Shown here: in pieces, positions 1 to 7,904 of the stretch
Layout: each line of letters starts with the position of its first letter
Position numbering within the stretch: the first letter of the stretch is position 1
Assembly (NCBI GenBank): GCA_963718405.1
Contig: CAVQYZ010000001.1
Coordinates: forward strand, 434,001 to 498,000
Source: Bog-756 sp963718405
GTDB taxonomy: Bacteria; Actinomycetota; Acidimicrobiia; Acidimicrobiales; RAAP-2
Length of the DNA: 64,000 nucleotides
Direction of reading: 5' to 3'
Position numbers and translations under genes: made by a program
Notes under the pieces: generated by a model
What the model saw: the letters and a program-made list of their open reading frames with translations, nothing else
The model's database searches: none
What the model was told of the DNA's origin: nothing

Positions 1-267
1 CTCCTCGTCGGCGTCGAGGTCGATGCGGACAGGGGTCAAGGCGTAGCCACCGTCGGGATTCCCGTCGTTGAGTTCGGCGAAGGTGATCTCGAGCTCGGCG
101 GCGTTGAGGGTGACGGTGGCGGTGGGCTCGACCACGGTGACATCGATCTCGACATCACCGGCGAAGGTGGCCGCCGGCAGGTCAGGCGTGAGCACCAGGC
201 GGTAGGCCAGGGGTCGGACCGACGTGGGGAGAAGGTAGGAAGGGCTTTCATTTGTCAGAGTGCTCAT
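1..267 (-). CDS. pepN: Aminopeptidase N, M1 family (N-terminal fragment, runs off window)
   Basis: The first 89 codons, from an ATG at 265-267, read toward the window edge. The protein has a short leader and then YRLVLTPDLPAATFAGDV, followed by a beta-rich stretch with LNAAELEI. This is the start of the N-terminal beta-saddle domain of M1 zinc aminopeptidases, whose usual opening is 'YrL.L.pdl....f.G.v.I.......i.LNa.eL.I'. The catalytic GAMEN and HExxH motifs lie outside the window, so activity cannot be checked. The gene is divergent from the PfkB kinase, with only about 23 bases between the two starts, so the two promoters must overlap the opposing coding regions. Family assignment is fairly sure; PepN rather than another M1 member is inference. 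Confidence 0.75.
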   Translation of the reverse strand, partial: MSTLTNESPSYLLPTSVRPLAYRLVLTPDLPAATFAGDVEIDVTVVEPTATVTLNAAELEITFAELNDGNPDGGYALTPVRIDLDADEE

Positions 268-290
268 GGTGGGCAGGCTACCGTCGGGCC

Positions 291-1352
291 GTGCAACCAC
301 GTGATTCATCAGGCCCCGAATTCGCTGACGACGGTCAACCGGCCGGGGACCGGACTCCCAGGCTCGACGTCGTAGCCGTGGGCAACGCCCTGGTCGATGT
401 GCTGGCCTCGGCCGACCAGGCCACCCTGGACGCCCTGGACCTGGTCAAGGGGACCATGGCCCTGGTGGACCACGAGCGATCGGAGGCCATCTACGCCGCC
501 ATGGGCCCGACCACCGAGGCCTCCGGCGGTTCGGCGGCCAACACCATGGCCGGGGTGGCCGCTCTGGGAGGCCGGGCCGCCTTCCTCGGGCGGGTGGCCG
601 ACGATCAGCTGGGCCAGGCCTTCACCCACGACATCCGCACCATCGGGGTGGCCTTCGATCCCACCCCCGCTCCGGCCGGAGGCTCATCGGTGACCGGTCA
701 CTGCCTGGTGCTGGTGACCGAGGACGCCGAGCGCACCATGGCCACCTACCTGGGGGTGGCCTCCGAGTTCGGGGCGGCCGACCTCCATGACGGACACCTG
801 TCCTCGGTCCAGGTGCTGTACCTCGAGGGCTATCTCTGGGAGCAGCCGTCGGCCAAGGCCGCCATGCGGGGGGCCATCGACCTGGCCCACGCCTCGGACG
901 CCTCGGTGGCCCTGACGGTGTCGGACCCCTTCTGCGTACAGAACCACCGCGACGAGTTCCTGGAGCTGGTGCACAACGATCTGGAGATGCTCTTCGCCAA
1001 CGAAGAGGAGATCATGTCCCTCTTCGGTGTGGTGACCTTCGACGATGCGGTCGAGGCCGTAACGGAAACGGGCGTGCTGGCCGTGCTGACCCGGGGGGCG
1101 GCCGGATCCGTGGTGGTCACGGCGTCCGGCCCGGTGGAGGTGCCGGCGGCACCGGTCGACCGGGTGGTGGACACCACCGGGGCGGGCGATCTCTTCGCCG
1201 CCGGCTTCCTCTACGGGATCACCAACGGGCTGTCACCGGAAGAGTCGGCCCGCCTGGGCAGCGTGTGTGCCGCCGAGGTCATCTCCCACGTGGGGGCCCG
1301 TCCCCAGGCCGACCTGCGGAGTCTGGCTGTGGCCGCCGGCCTGTTCGCCTGA
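291..1352 (+). CDS. PfkB-family sugar/nucleoside kinase, adenosine kinase-like
   Basis: Ribokinase/PfkB fold enzyme of about 353 residues that would phosphorylate a sugar or nucleoside with ATP; the closest look-alikes are bacterial adenosine kinases of COG0524. The N-terminal strand DVVAVGNALVDVLA, the glycine pair region SGGSAANTMAG (substrate lid), and the C-terminal signature DTTGAGDLFAAGF near residue 294 with the catalytic Asp and anion hole are all present. An ATG at 252 in the same frame lies inside the divergent pepN gene; the GTG at 291 is preferred because it avoids that overlap, but the start is uncertain. The ORF is intact. Substrate cannot be set from sequence alone; ribokinase-like sugar specificity is the alternative. 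Confidence 0.8.
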   Translation: MQPRDSSGPEFADDGQPAGDRTPRLDVVAVGNALVDVLASADQATLDALDLVKGTMALVDHERSEAIYAAMGPTTEASGGSAANTMAGVAALGGRAAFLGRVADDQLGQAFTHDIRTIGVAFDPTPAPAGGSSVTGHCLVLVTEDAERTMATYLGVASEFGAADLHDGHLSSVQVLYLEGYLWEQPSAKAAMRGAIDLAHASDASVALTVSDPFCVQNHRDEFLELVHNDLEMLFANEEEIMSLFGVVTFDDAVEAVTETGVLAVLTRGAAGSVVVTASGPVEVPAAPVDRVVDTTGAGDLFAAGFLYGITNGLSPEESARLGSVCAAEVISHVGARPQADLRSLAVAAGLFA

Positions 1353-1391
1353 TCTGCTCCGGGGAGCGGTGCTCAGCGCTCTCGGTCGCGC

Positions 1392-2003
1392 TCAGCCCGG
1401 TGAGCTGTCCACCGGCCGGAAGGAGAAGGGTAGGTCTCCGATCCGGACCAGCACCGAGGCCACCGAGCGTCCCAGGGGGGCCAGGGCGTCATCCAGGCTC
1501 TCGGGCCGTTCGAGGATGGTCTCGTCGAGCTGGCAGGAGCCCTCGTAGGACACCTCGATGGCGCACTCGGGACCATCGACCCCGGTGCCGATGACCTGCT
1601 CGACGGTGGTCGGGCCCCGGACCAGCGGCTCGTCGCCCAACACCTCGAGCTGGACCGGGAGCACGCCGAGGAGGGCCCCGATCTCGTTCTGCCCGGGCAG
1701 CTCGACCAGCCCCTGGACCCGGAAGGCGATCTCCACCAGCACCTCGGGGAGCTCGTCGGGCTCCTCGCCGATGGCCCAGCTGCGGTAGGCGGTCTGGCTC
1801 CAGGTCGGCCAGTCCAGACTGGTGTCGACCCGGATACGGGCCGGGCGGTCCTCCCCGGGCAGGCTGTAGGAGGTCTCGAAGCTGATGTCGCCCAGGAACA
1901 CGTCCACCTGGAAGCGCTCCTCCACCGCCTGGCGCTGCAGGAGCGCCGACTCGAAGGCATGGCGGTGCGAGGTGACGAGTTGGGTGAAGACGTGGTCCAG
2001 CAT
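1392..2003 (-). CDS. Conserved-looking protein of unknown function
   Basis: A 203-residue acidic protein from the ATG at 2001-2003. Codon use matches the neighbours (strong G/C in third positions) and the frame is open throughout, so it is probably real. No signal peptide, membrane segment or recognisable catalytic motif. It is rich in short hydrophobic strands alternating with Glu/Asp (for example EVLVEIAFRVQGLVELPGQ), as in a mixed alpha/beta cytosolic domain. It is convergent with the upstream kinase and divergent from GDPD, only 26 bases away. A longer frame on the same strand reaches 2101 but has arginine-rich shadow composition and was not chosen. I do not recognise the family. Confidence 0.6.
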   Translation of the reverse strand: MLDHVFTQLVTSHRHAFESALLQRQAVEERFQVDVFLGDISFETSYSLPGEDRPARIRVDTSLDWPTWSQTAYRSWAIGEEPDELPEVLVEIAFRVQGLVELPGQNEIGALLGVLPVQLEVLGDEPLVRGPTTVEQVIGTGVDGPECAIEVSYEGSCQLDETILERPESLDDALAPLGRSVASVLVRIGDLPFSFRPVDSSPG

Positions 2004-2029
2004 GCCGGGGCAGAGGCTACCGTTCTTCC

Positions 2030-2911
2030 ATGGCCGGCTCTCCCGATTCGCGCCAACACTCGTCGTGGCTCCGGCGCCGGGTCATCAACTATGCGCACCA
2101 AGGGGGAGCCTGGGAGGCTCCGTCGTCAACCCTCTTTGCCATCGAGAGCGCCCTTGAGGCCGGTGCCACCGCCATCGAGCTGGACGTCCACGCCACCGCC
2201 GACGGTCGGTTGGTGGTGGGCCACGACCCCACGGTGGATCGAACCACCAACGCCACCGGCCAGATCGCCGAGCTCCCGTGGGAGGTGGTGCGCACCCTGG
2301 ACAACGCCTACTGGTGGGCTCCCGGGGCCGACGTGACGCCGGGGCTCGAGCCCGATCAGTATCCGTTCCGGGGGCTGGCGCCGGCCGACCGGCGCTTCCG
2401 GATCGCTCTCCTCGAAGAGGTGCTGGAGGCCTTCCCCGGGGTGGTGCTCAACCTGGACATCAAGCAGACCGCCCCGGTGGTGGCCCCCTACGAGGAAGCG
2501 CTGGCGGCCATGCTCCGACGGTTCGGCCGGATCGACGACGTCATCGTGGCCTCGTTCCTCGACACGGCCACCGACGCCTTCTCCACCTTTGCCCCCGAAG
2601 TGCCCACGTCGGCAGGCACGTCGGCCGTGGCCGCCTTCTTCCAGGCGGTGCAGGCCGGCGAGGTGCCCGCACCCCTTCGCCACGTGGCGCTACAGGTGCC
2701 GGCCAGCTTTGGCGAGCTGACCCTGGTGGACCAGCGGTTCGTGGACGCGGCCCACCACCAGGGCCTGGTGGTCCACGTGTGGACCATCGAGGAGGAGGCG
2801 GAGATGGAACGGCTCTGCGGCCTGGGGGTCGACGGGATCATCACCGACCGCCCCTCGGCCCTCGCCGGGGTGCTCGATCGTCTCGGTAGTGCATGGCATC
2901 CGGGGGATTGA
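2030..2911 (+). CDS. Glycerophosphodiester phosphodiesterase
   Basis: Cytosolic GDPD of 293 residues that hydrolyses glycerophosphodiesters to glycerol-3-phosphate and an alcohol. The TIM-barrel signature is clear: HQGGAWEAPSSTL near residue 21 (first catalytic His; the usual HRG is HQG here), ELDVHATADG near 48 (metal-binding Glu and Asp), and GHDPTVDRTT near 64 (second catalytic His). Downstream LNLDIKQ and the C-terminal VHVWTIEEEAEMERL and GVDGIITDRP match the family's late strands, where the enzyme normally has 'vwTvn....m..l...GVDGiiTD.P'. No signal peptide, so a soluble intracellular form. Intact ORF with ATG start, divergent from the unknown gene at 1392-2003. Confidence 0.88.
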   Translation: MAGSPDSRQHSSWLRRRVINYAHQGGAWEAPSSTLFAIESALEAGATAIELDVHATADGRLVVGHDPTVDRTTNATGQIAELPWEVVRTLDNAYWWAPGADVTPGLEPDQYPFRGLAPADRRFRIALLEEVLEAFPGVVLNLDIKQTAPVVAPYEEALAAMLRRFGRIDDVIVASFLDTATDAFSTFAPEVPTSAGTSAVAAFFQAVQAGEVPAPLRHVALQVPASFGELTLVDQRFVDAAHHQGLVVHVWTIEEEAEMERLCGLGVDGIITDRPSALAGVLDRLGSAWHPGD

Positions 2912-2952
2912 TCGGGCCGGCCCGATCAACAAGGGCTCGAGGCCCGGTGGGG

Positions 2953-3036
2953 TCAGCCCCGACCGCAGTTGGGCTTCTTGCCGTGGTTGGCCTTCTTCTT
3001 GGCCCGGAGTTTGCGCTTGTTGGTTCGTTTCGACAC
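2953..3036 (-). CDS. Ribosomal protein bL37 (27 residues)
   Basis: A 27-codon reading frame from a GTG start at 3034-3036 to a TGA at 2953-2955. It encodes an extremely basic peptide beginning MSKRTNKRKLRAKKKANHGK and ending KPNCGRG. The core KANHGKxPN matches the small large-subunit protein bL37 described in mycobacterial ribosome structures (from memory, MAKRGRKKRDRKHSKANHGK in M. smegmatis). The length is right for that family, and the frame is too short for ordinary gene callers. An AGGA lies about ten bases upstream of the GTG on the minus strand. The cysteine near the end is unusual and would be worth confirming. It sits convergently after GDPD and divergently from the DUF192 gene. Confidence 0.85.
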   Translation of the reverse strand: MSKRTNKRKLRAKKKANHGKKPNCGRG

Positions 3037-3110
3037 AGTTTGACGATCCTACTCGCAGTGGTGGACCCGTCTGAACCGCCCCGTGGCCTTCCGGCCGTCC
3101 GAGGGCCCTG

Positions 3111-3437
3111 GTGACCTGGCTGCTCCGCGACGGGGACGTGCTGGCGTCGGCCGAACTGGCCGACAGCTTCGGCCACCGGGCCAAGGGGTTGCTCGGGAAG
3201 TCCGGCTACGAGGGGGCCATGGTGTTACCCCGCACCCGGTCGATACACACCATCGGGATGCGGTTCGCCATCGACGTGGCCTTCTGTGATGGCGACATGG
3301 TGGTGGTGGACGTGGCCACCTTGGCGCCGTGGAGGATGAGCCTTCCCCGCCGGCGGTGCCGCCTGATCATCGAGGCCCAGGCCGGTGCCTTCGACCGGTG
3401 GGGCCTACGGGTCGGCGACCGGCTGGAGGTCCGGTGA
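3111..3437 (+). CDS. DUF192 family protein
   Basis: A 108-residue protein from a GTG at 3111. It matches DUF192 (COG1430): the 'AdsFwhRakGLLG+' opening is seen as DSFGHRAKGLLGKSGYEG, the hallmark I-H-T-I-G-M-R-F is present as SIHTIGMRFAIDVAFCD, and the closing 'A..viEa.aG....WGl+vGD.l' is seen as IIEAQAGAFDRWGLRVGDRLEV. Function of the family is unknown; many members are exported, but this one has no signal peptide. Its TGA overlaps the GTG of rsmI (GTGA), so the two are probably translated from one message. Confidence 0.85.
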   Translation: MTWLLRDGDVLASAELADSFGHRAKGLLGKSGYEGAMVLPRTRSIHTIGMRFAIDVAFCDGDMVVVDVATLAPWRMSLPRRRCRLIIEAQAGAFDRWGLRVGDRLEVR

Positions 3438-4429
3438 GCCCGGAGGCTGATCCGGAGGTCGATCCGGATGTGCTCGAGGAGCTGGAGTTCTGGTCCGGCC
3501 CCGAAGGTGTCGACGACCCCGATCCGGACCTCTCGCCGGACTCGGGAGCGGTGGTGCTGGTGGGGACCCCGATCGGGAACCTGGGCGACCTCTCGCCGCG
3601 GGCCGTGGAGGCTCTCCGGACCGCCGACGTGGTCTACTGCGAGGACACCCGGCACACCCGCAAGCTGCTGACCCACGCCGGCCTCACCGGCGCGTCCCTC
3701 CGGTCGTTGCACGAGCACAACGAGGGAGACCGGATCGGAGAGGTGCTCCGCATGGTGGAACGGGGTGGCACCGCCGCCGTGGTCAGCGACGCCGGTATGC
3801 CCGGCATCTCGGACCCCGGACGGCGGTTGGTGGCGGCGGCCGCCGAGGCCGGGCTCCGGGTCACCGTGGTCCCCGGTCCGTCGGCGGTCCTGGGCGCCCT
3901 GGTGGTCAGCGGCCTGGCCACCGACCGCTTCTGCTTCGAGGGGTTCCTGCCCCGGTCGGGCCGGGACCGCAGGGAGCGGATCGGGAAGCTGGCCGCGGAG
4001 ACCAGGACCACGGTGCTCTTCGAGGCTCCGGGGAGGGTGGCCGCCACGGTGCGGGAGCTGGCCCAGGCGGGCGGCCCGGATCGCCAGGTGTCGATCGTGC
4101 GGGAGCTGACCAAGGTGCACGAGGAGGTCTGGAGGGGATCGCTGCTCGAGGCGGAGGCGTGGGTGGCGGCCCATCCGGTGCGGGGGGAGGTGGTGCTGGT
4201 GCTGGCCGGCGCCCCCGAGGTCGAGGAGTCCCCGGTGAGCGACGAGGTGCTCTCGGCCGCTCTGGCGGAACGGTTGGATCGGGGGGAGCGGACCAGAGGG
4301 GTGGTCGACGACCTGGCCGAGGTGTACGGGGTGCCCCGGCGACGGGTCTACGACCTGGCCCTGGCCCGGTCGGCGGGGGACTCCGCCGATCCGGATGGGT
4401 CGGCCGGCTCCGGGGCACCGGTCCGGTAG
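3434..4429 (+). CDS. rsmI: 16S rRNA (cytidine(1402)-2'-O)-methyltransferase RsmI
   Basis: SAM-dependent tetrapyrrole-methylase-fold enzyme that 2'-O-methylates C1402 in the decoding centre of 16S rRNA. The diagnostic motifs are in order: LVGTPIGNLGDLSPRA near residue 38, YCEDTRHTRKLL, SLHEHNE, VSDAGMPGISDPGRRL (SAM site), PGPSAVLGALVVSGL, and FCFEGFLPR with the GR+ERIGKLA loop. The start is the GTG at 3434 overlapping the DUF192 stop by four bases; the open frame extends back to 3329 but that stretch is shadow of DUF192. The N-terminus carries a roughly 35-residue acidic extension (PDPDLSPDSG region) before the first strand. Intact. The first gene of the conserved actinobacterial rsmI-metG-tatD-ksgA-ispE block. 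Confidence 0.93.
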   Translation: MSPEADPEVDPDVLEELEFWSGPEGVDDPDPDLSPDSGAVVLVGTPIGNLGDLSPRAVEALRTADVVYCEDTRHTRKLLTHAGLTGASLRSLHEHNEGDRIGEVLRMVERGGTAAVVSDAGMPGISDPGRRLVAAAAEAGLRVTVVPGPSAVLGALVVSGLATDRFCFEGFLPRSGRDRRERIGKLAAETRTTVLFEAPGRVAATVRELAQAGGPDRQVSIVRELTKVHEEVWRGSLLEAEAWVAAHPVRGEVVLVLAGAPEVEESPVSDEVLSAALAERLDRGERTRGVVDDLAEVYGVPRRRVYDLALARSAGDSADPDGSAGSGAPVR

Positions 4430-4688
4430 CCCGGACCTGGGCGGACCTGTCTCCGGGCGCGCCAGCACGAGGGGCAAGGGCTGGCGCAATCAGACCTGGA
4501 TTCCGGGAGGCGGGATTCCCTGTACGTCAGGTCCGGCTGGAAGTAGGGGTACCCGGCCCCTCACGGCTCAAACACGGGATTTCAGAAAAGGTCCTGAACT
4601 GGTTTGGCCACCGGGTCCCGAGCGTCGCCGGGGCCCCTCCGGTCCGCCCCTCCGGACCCGGCTCGGTGGATCAGCCCAGCCGGCTGGA

Positions 4689-5135
4689 TCAGCGCAGCTC
4701 GGTGAGCGCCCGGGCCACGTAGGGAGCCAGGGGGAGGTCCGACACCTGATCGAGGCGGTGCCACCGGGCGGCGTCGGAGGACCCGTGGGTCTCGTCGCGC
4801 AGCTGCCCCGACCACGAGTCGATGCGGTAGATGATCCGCACCGTGTGGAGCAGGGTCCCGTTGGGCAGGGTGATCTCGTCCGAGAGCACCCCTCGGAGCT
4901 CGCCCACCTGGACCAGGAGCCCGGTCTCCTCGTGGAACTCCCGCTGCAGGGCGGCCACCGGGTGCTCCCCGTGGTTGATCCCCCCTCCGGGGAGGAACCA
5001 GTGGCCGGCCACGGTGAGGTACCGGGCCGCCCGCACCAGCAGCACCTGGCCGGCGCCGTCCTCGCACAGGCCGTATACGGCCACGCGTTGCTCGCGCCTG
5101 GGTGGGCCCTTGACCTTCGGAGTAGGAGGTTCCAT
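4689..5135 (-). CDS. Nudix hydrolase
   Basis: A 148-residue protein with one complete Nudix box around residues 50-72: GGGINHGEHPVAALQREFHE followed by ETGLLV, matching G-x5-E-x7-R-E-x2-E-E-x-G. It would hydrolyse a nucleoside diphosphate linked to X; the substrate cannot be inferred. A hydrophobic strand (RVAVYGLCEDGAGQVLLVRA) precedes the box. It is encoded opposite to rsmI and metG, so it interrupts an otherwise collinear block; its ATG is about 65 bases from the metG start and divergent from it. Intact. Confidence 0.85.
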   Translation of the reverse strand: MEPPTPKVKGPPRREQRVAVYGLCEDGAGQVLLVRAARYLTVAGHWFLPGGGINHGEHPVAALQREFHEETGLLVQVGELRGVLSDEITLPNGTLLHTVRIIYRIDSWSGQLRDETHGSSDAARWHRLDQVSDLPLAPYVARALTELR

Positions 5136-5202
5136 CGATTCGGTCGGGAGCAGCCCCGGCGCGTGTCGGCGGGGTTCGCCCAGGTCGGTACGCTACCGGG
5201 AA

Positions 5203-6712
5203 GTGCCCCGCTTCTACGTGACCACACCCATCTACTACGTGAAGGACGCCCCCCACGTGGGCCATGCCTACACCACGGTCAACGCCGATGCCCTGGCCCG
5301 CTGGCACCGTCTGATCGGGGACCAGGTCTTCTTCCTCACCGGCACCGACGAGCACGGCCAGAAAGTGGCCCGGGCCGCCGAGGAGCAGGGACTGACCGCC
5401 GCCGAGTGGACCGACCAGTTGGCTCCCCGGTTCGCCTCGGCCTGGGCCGACCTCGATATCTCGAACGACGACTTCATCCGCACCACCGAGCCCCGGCACC
5501 ACCGGGCCGTCCAGCAGTTCCTGAGCCGCATCAACGAGAACGGGGCCATCTACAAGGACCTCTACCGGGGTCTCTACTGTGTCCCGTGTGAGCAGTACTA
5601 CGCCGAGGACGACCTCCTCGACGGGCTGCTCTGCCCCATCCACCGCATGCCGGTGGAACACCTGGAGGAGGAGAACTACTTCTTCCGGTTGAGCCAGTAC
5701 CAACAGGCCCTCATCGACTGGTACGAAGCCAATCCGACCGCGGTGGTTCCCGAGTCCAAGCGCAACGAGGCCCTCAGCTTCATCAAGGGGGGGCTCCGGG
5801 ACATCTCCATCACCCGCACCTCCATCGATTGGGGTGTGACCGTTCCCTGGGACGAGGAGCACGTCTTCTATGTCTGGTACGACGCCCTGATCAACTATCT
5901 GACCGCCATCGGCTACGGCGAGGATCAGGAGCGGTTCGACACCTGGTGGCCCGCCGTCCACCACCTGATCGGCAAGGAGATCATCCGGTTCCACTGCGTG
6001 TGGTGGCCGGCCATGTGCATGGCCGCCGGCATCGACGCCACCGGCCCACGTGCAGGTGCACGGCTGGCTGTTGCTGGGCGGCGAGAAGATGTCCAACTCC
6101 AGCGTGAACCAGATCGCCCCGGGCGACCTCATCGCCGACTACGGGGTGGACCCGGTCCGCTACCACCTGCTGCGGGACATCCCCTTCGGATCGGACGGCG
6201 ACTTCTCGGCCGAGGGCATGACCAGCCGCTACAACGCCGATCTGGCCAACAACCTGGGCAACCTGTTGTCCCGGGTGGCCACGGTGGTGGGCTCCAAGTG
6301 CGGGGGGATCGGGCCCGGCCCCCGCCGCCGACAGCCGGCTGGCCACGGTGGCCGCCACGGTGCTGGAGGAGGCCACCGAGGCATGGGGCAACGGCCTGCC
6401 CCACCTGGGGCTGGAGGCCACCTGGCGGCTCATCCGCGAGACCAACGCCGAACTGGAGGTGGCCGAGCCGTGGAAGGCCGAGCCCGGTCCGGCCGTGGAC
6501 GCCATCTTGGGCAGTGCCCTCGAGGTGCTCCGCATCGTGTCCATCCTCGTCGTGCCGGCCATGCCCACCACGGCCGAGGAGATCTGGAGGCGGATCGGCC
6601 TTGACGGCAGCCCGGCCGACCAGCGGCTGCCGGCGGCGGGCCGCTGGGGCGGCTACCCGGGGGTCGGCCCGTGGAGAAGGCCGCCCCGCTGTTCCCGCGG
6701 CGCAAGAACTGA
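5203..6712 (+). CDS. metG: Methionyl-tRNA synthetase (frame broken in three places)
   Basis: Class I aminoacyl-tRNA synthetase charging tRNA-Met. From the GTG at 5203: FYVTTPIYYVKDAPHVGHAY contains the HIGH-type motif HVGH (residues 18-21), then FLTGTDEHGQKV, a zinc-finger-like CVPC...C region, SFIKGGLRDISITR and VPWDEEHVFYVWYDAL. Reading then shifts frame near 6043 and continues with VHGWLLLGGEKMSNSSVNQI (KMSKS-type motif, here KMSNS) and GVDPVRYHLLRDIPFG. It shifts again near 6315 into the anticodon-binding helices (LEVAEPWKAE, PAMPTTAEEIW) and once more near 6663, ending KAAPLFPRRKN and TGA at 6710-6712. Conserved protein continues across every break, so consensus errors are likelier than a pseudogene. 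tatD follows 14 bases later. Confidence 0.9.
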
Positions 6713-6726
6713 CCGGGACGGCCGCC

Positions 6727-7593
6727 GTGGGTGACGCCGTCATCGAGTGGTTCGACTCGCACTGCCATCTCCAAGAGGAGTTCGCCGGCACCGACTCGGA
6801 GGCTGACCTCGGCCATCCCCACGCCACCCGGCTGGCCGCCACCATCGCCCGGGCCGCCGAGGCCGGGGTGTCCCGGATGGTGTGCGTCGGGACCGGTGCC
6901 GACTCGTCAGCCGAAGCGGTCTCCCTGGCCAGGGCCATGCGCCAGCCCGGCTCGGTGGCCCGGGCCGAGGGGGTCGAACTGTGGGCCACCGTGGGCCTCC
7001 ATCCCCATGACGCCGTCGACGGGGTGGACTCGCTCGACGCGCTGTTGGCGGCCGAGCTCGGATCGGGGACCCCGGGAGAGGCCCCGGTCCTCGTAGGCAT
7101 CGGCGAGTGCGGTCTCGACTACCACTACGACCACTCACCCCGACCGGTCCAGCGGGAGGCCTTCGGGCTGCAGGTCGAGTTGGCCAACCGGCACCACTTG
7201 ACCCTGGTGGTCCACACCCGGGAGGCCTGGGACGACACCTTGGACATCCTGGGTGCCGTGGGGGTGCCGGAGCGGACCATCATCCACTGCTTCACCGGGG
7301 GGCCCGAGGAGGCCCGCCGGTGCCTCGACATGGGGGCATCCCTGTCCTTCAGCGGCGTGGTCACCTTCAAGAACGCCGCCGATGTCCGCCAGGCTGCCGC
7401 CCTCTGTCCCCCCGACCGGTTGTTAGTGGAGACCGACACCCCCTTCCTGACCCCGGTGCCCCATCGTGGAACCCTCAATGAACCATCGAGGGTTCCGTTG
7501 GTCGGTGCGGCAATTGCCCAGGTCAAAGGGGTTGAGACTTCATGGTTGGCGGGTGAGTCCACCCGGAACGCCCGCACCATGTTCGCCATCTGA
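6727..7593 (+). CDS. tatD: TatD family metal-dependent hydrolase/DNase
   Basis: A 288-residue TIM-barrel amidohydrolase; TatD proteins are metal-dependent 3'-5' exonucleases acting on DNA and RNA. Metal ligands are visible in order: DSHCHLQ (His12, His14 from the GTG at 6727), GIGECGLDYHYD near 124 (Glu), VVHTREAWDD near 163 (His), IIHCFTGGPEEA near 188 (His) and ETDTPFLTPVPHRG near 236 (Asp). The C-terminus deviates slightly from the usual 'N...lF.l' but keeps STRNARTMFAI. The frame is also open upstream into metG through a frame break there, but this is not a fusion: metG has its own stop 14 bases before the GTG. Third gene of the conserved block. Confidence 0.9.
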   Translation: MGDAVIEWFDSHCHLQEEFAGTDSEADLGHPHATRLAATIARAAEAGVSRMVCVGTGADSSAEAVSLARAMRQPGSVARAEGVELWATVGLHPHDAVDGVDSLDALLAAELGSGTPGEAPVLVGIGECGLDYHYDHSPRPVQREAFGLQVELANRHHLTLVVHTREAWDDTLDILGAVGVPERTIIHCFTGGPEEARRCLDMGASLSFSGVVTFKNAADVRQAAALCPPDRLLVETDTPFLTPVPHRGTLNEPSRVPLVGAAIAQVKGVETSWLAGESTRNARTMFAI

Positions 7594-7702
7594 GAGCGGC
7601 GTGCACCCGAGCCGGCGGACCCCGGTTCGGCCACCTTCGGCTGGGCCACGGACCGGACCGGGTTTGATCTGTGGTGGACACCCCGCCTAGCCTCGTGCCT
7701 GC

Positions 7703-7730
7703 GGCCGCTGTATAGCGGTCGTTTTACTTT
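7703..7730 (+). terminator. Possible Rho-independent terminator after tatD
   Basis: A seven-pair hairpin GGCCGCT-gtat-AGCGGTC (one G-T pair) at 7703-7720 is followed by a T-rich run, tcgttttactttct. It lies 110 bases after the tatD stop and 60 bases before the folded leader, so it could end the tatD message or be an upstream arm of the leader. Confidence 0.4.
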
Positions 7731-7778
7731 CTCTCACTGCAGTACTCGCTGCACCTCATCGCTTTTAGTTCGGAGTGC

Positions 7779-7887
7779 GACTGTCGGGCGCGTTCCCAGG
7801 ACCGGTTCGGAGGATTCGGTCCGATCCATCCCGGGAGGGATGGAGATGCCCCAGAGGATGCGTCCTCACGGGGTAGCCCTGTCAGTC
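7779..7887 (+). ncRNA. Folded 5' leader of the RlpA-like gene; candidate riboswitch or new structured RNA
   Basis: By hand this segment folds as a closed multibranch. The outer stem pairs GACTG-t-CGGGC (7779-7789) with GCCC-t-G-t-CAGTC (7876-7887). Inside are three hairpins: GGACCG (7799-7804) with CGGTCC (7817-7822); CCATCCC (7826-7832) with GGGATGG (7837-7843) around a GGGA loop; and CCCC (7849-7852) with GGGG (7870-7873) enclosing GAGGA-tgcg-TCCTC (7854-7867). The outer stem ends four bases before the AAGGAG ribosome site, so it could control translation. Known context: c-di-AMP (ydaO) riboswitches often precede cell-wall hydrolases in Actinobacteria, but I could not align the ydaO consensus convincingly. 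That it is structured RNA is well supported by the complementarity; its identity is open. Confidence 0.55.
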
Positions 7888-7891
7888 TCAC

Positions 7892-7897
7892 AAGGAG
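7892..7897 (+). promoter_or_regulatory. Shine-Dalgarno site that points to a CTG start
   Basis: AAGGAG at 7892-7897 is the only strong ribosome-binding site ahead of the RlpA-like gene. Seven bases later, in the coding frame, is CTG at 7905. The next usable start in frame is TTG at 7950, which has no good site and would cut off the basic n-region of the signal peptide. Confidence 0.6.
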
Positions 7898-7904
7898 TGG
7901 AGCC

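Noticed and set aside
4395..5591. Long plus-strand frame opposite the Nudix gene
   Set aside because: Arg/Pro/Gly-rich composition typical of antisense shadow; the Nudix protein on the other strand has a complete catalytic box.
5203..6712. metG as a pseudogene
   Set aside because: Conserved protein continues through every break and the gene is essential; the same error pattern affects many housekeeping genes.
4831..7593. A single 920-codon open frame covering metG and tatD, as if a fusion protein
   Set aside because: metG and tatD happen to share a frame only because of breaks inside metG; metG has its own TGA at 6710-6712 and tatD its own GTG at 6727.
7779..7887. Firm assignment of the leader as a c-di-AMP (ydaO) riboswitch
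   Set aside because: Context fits, but the conserved ydaO loop sequences could not be aligned by eye, so only a structured-RNA call is made.
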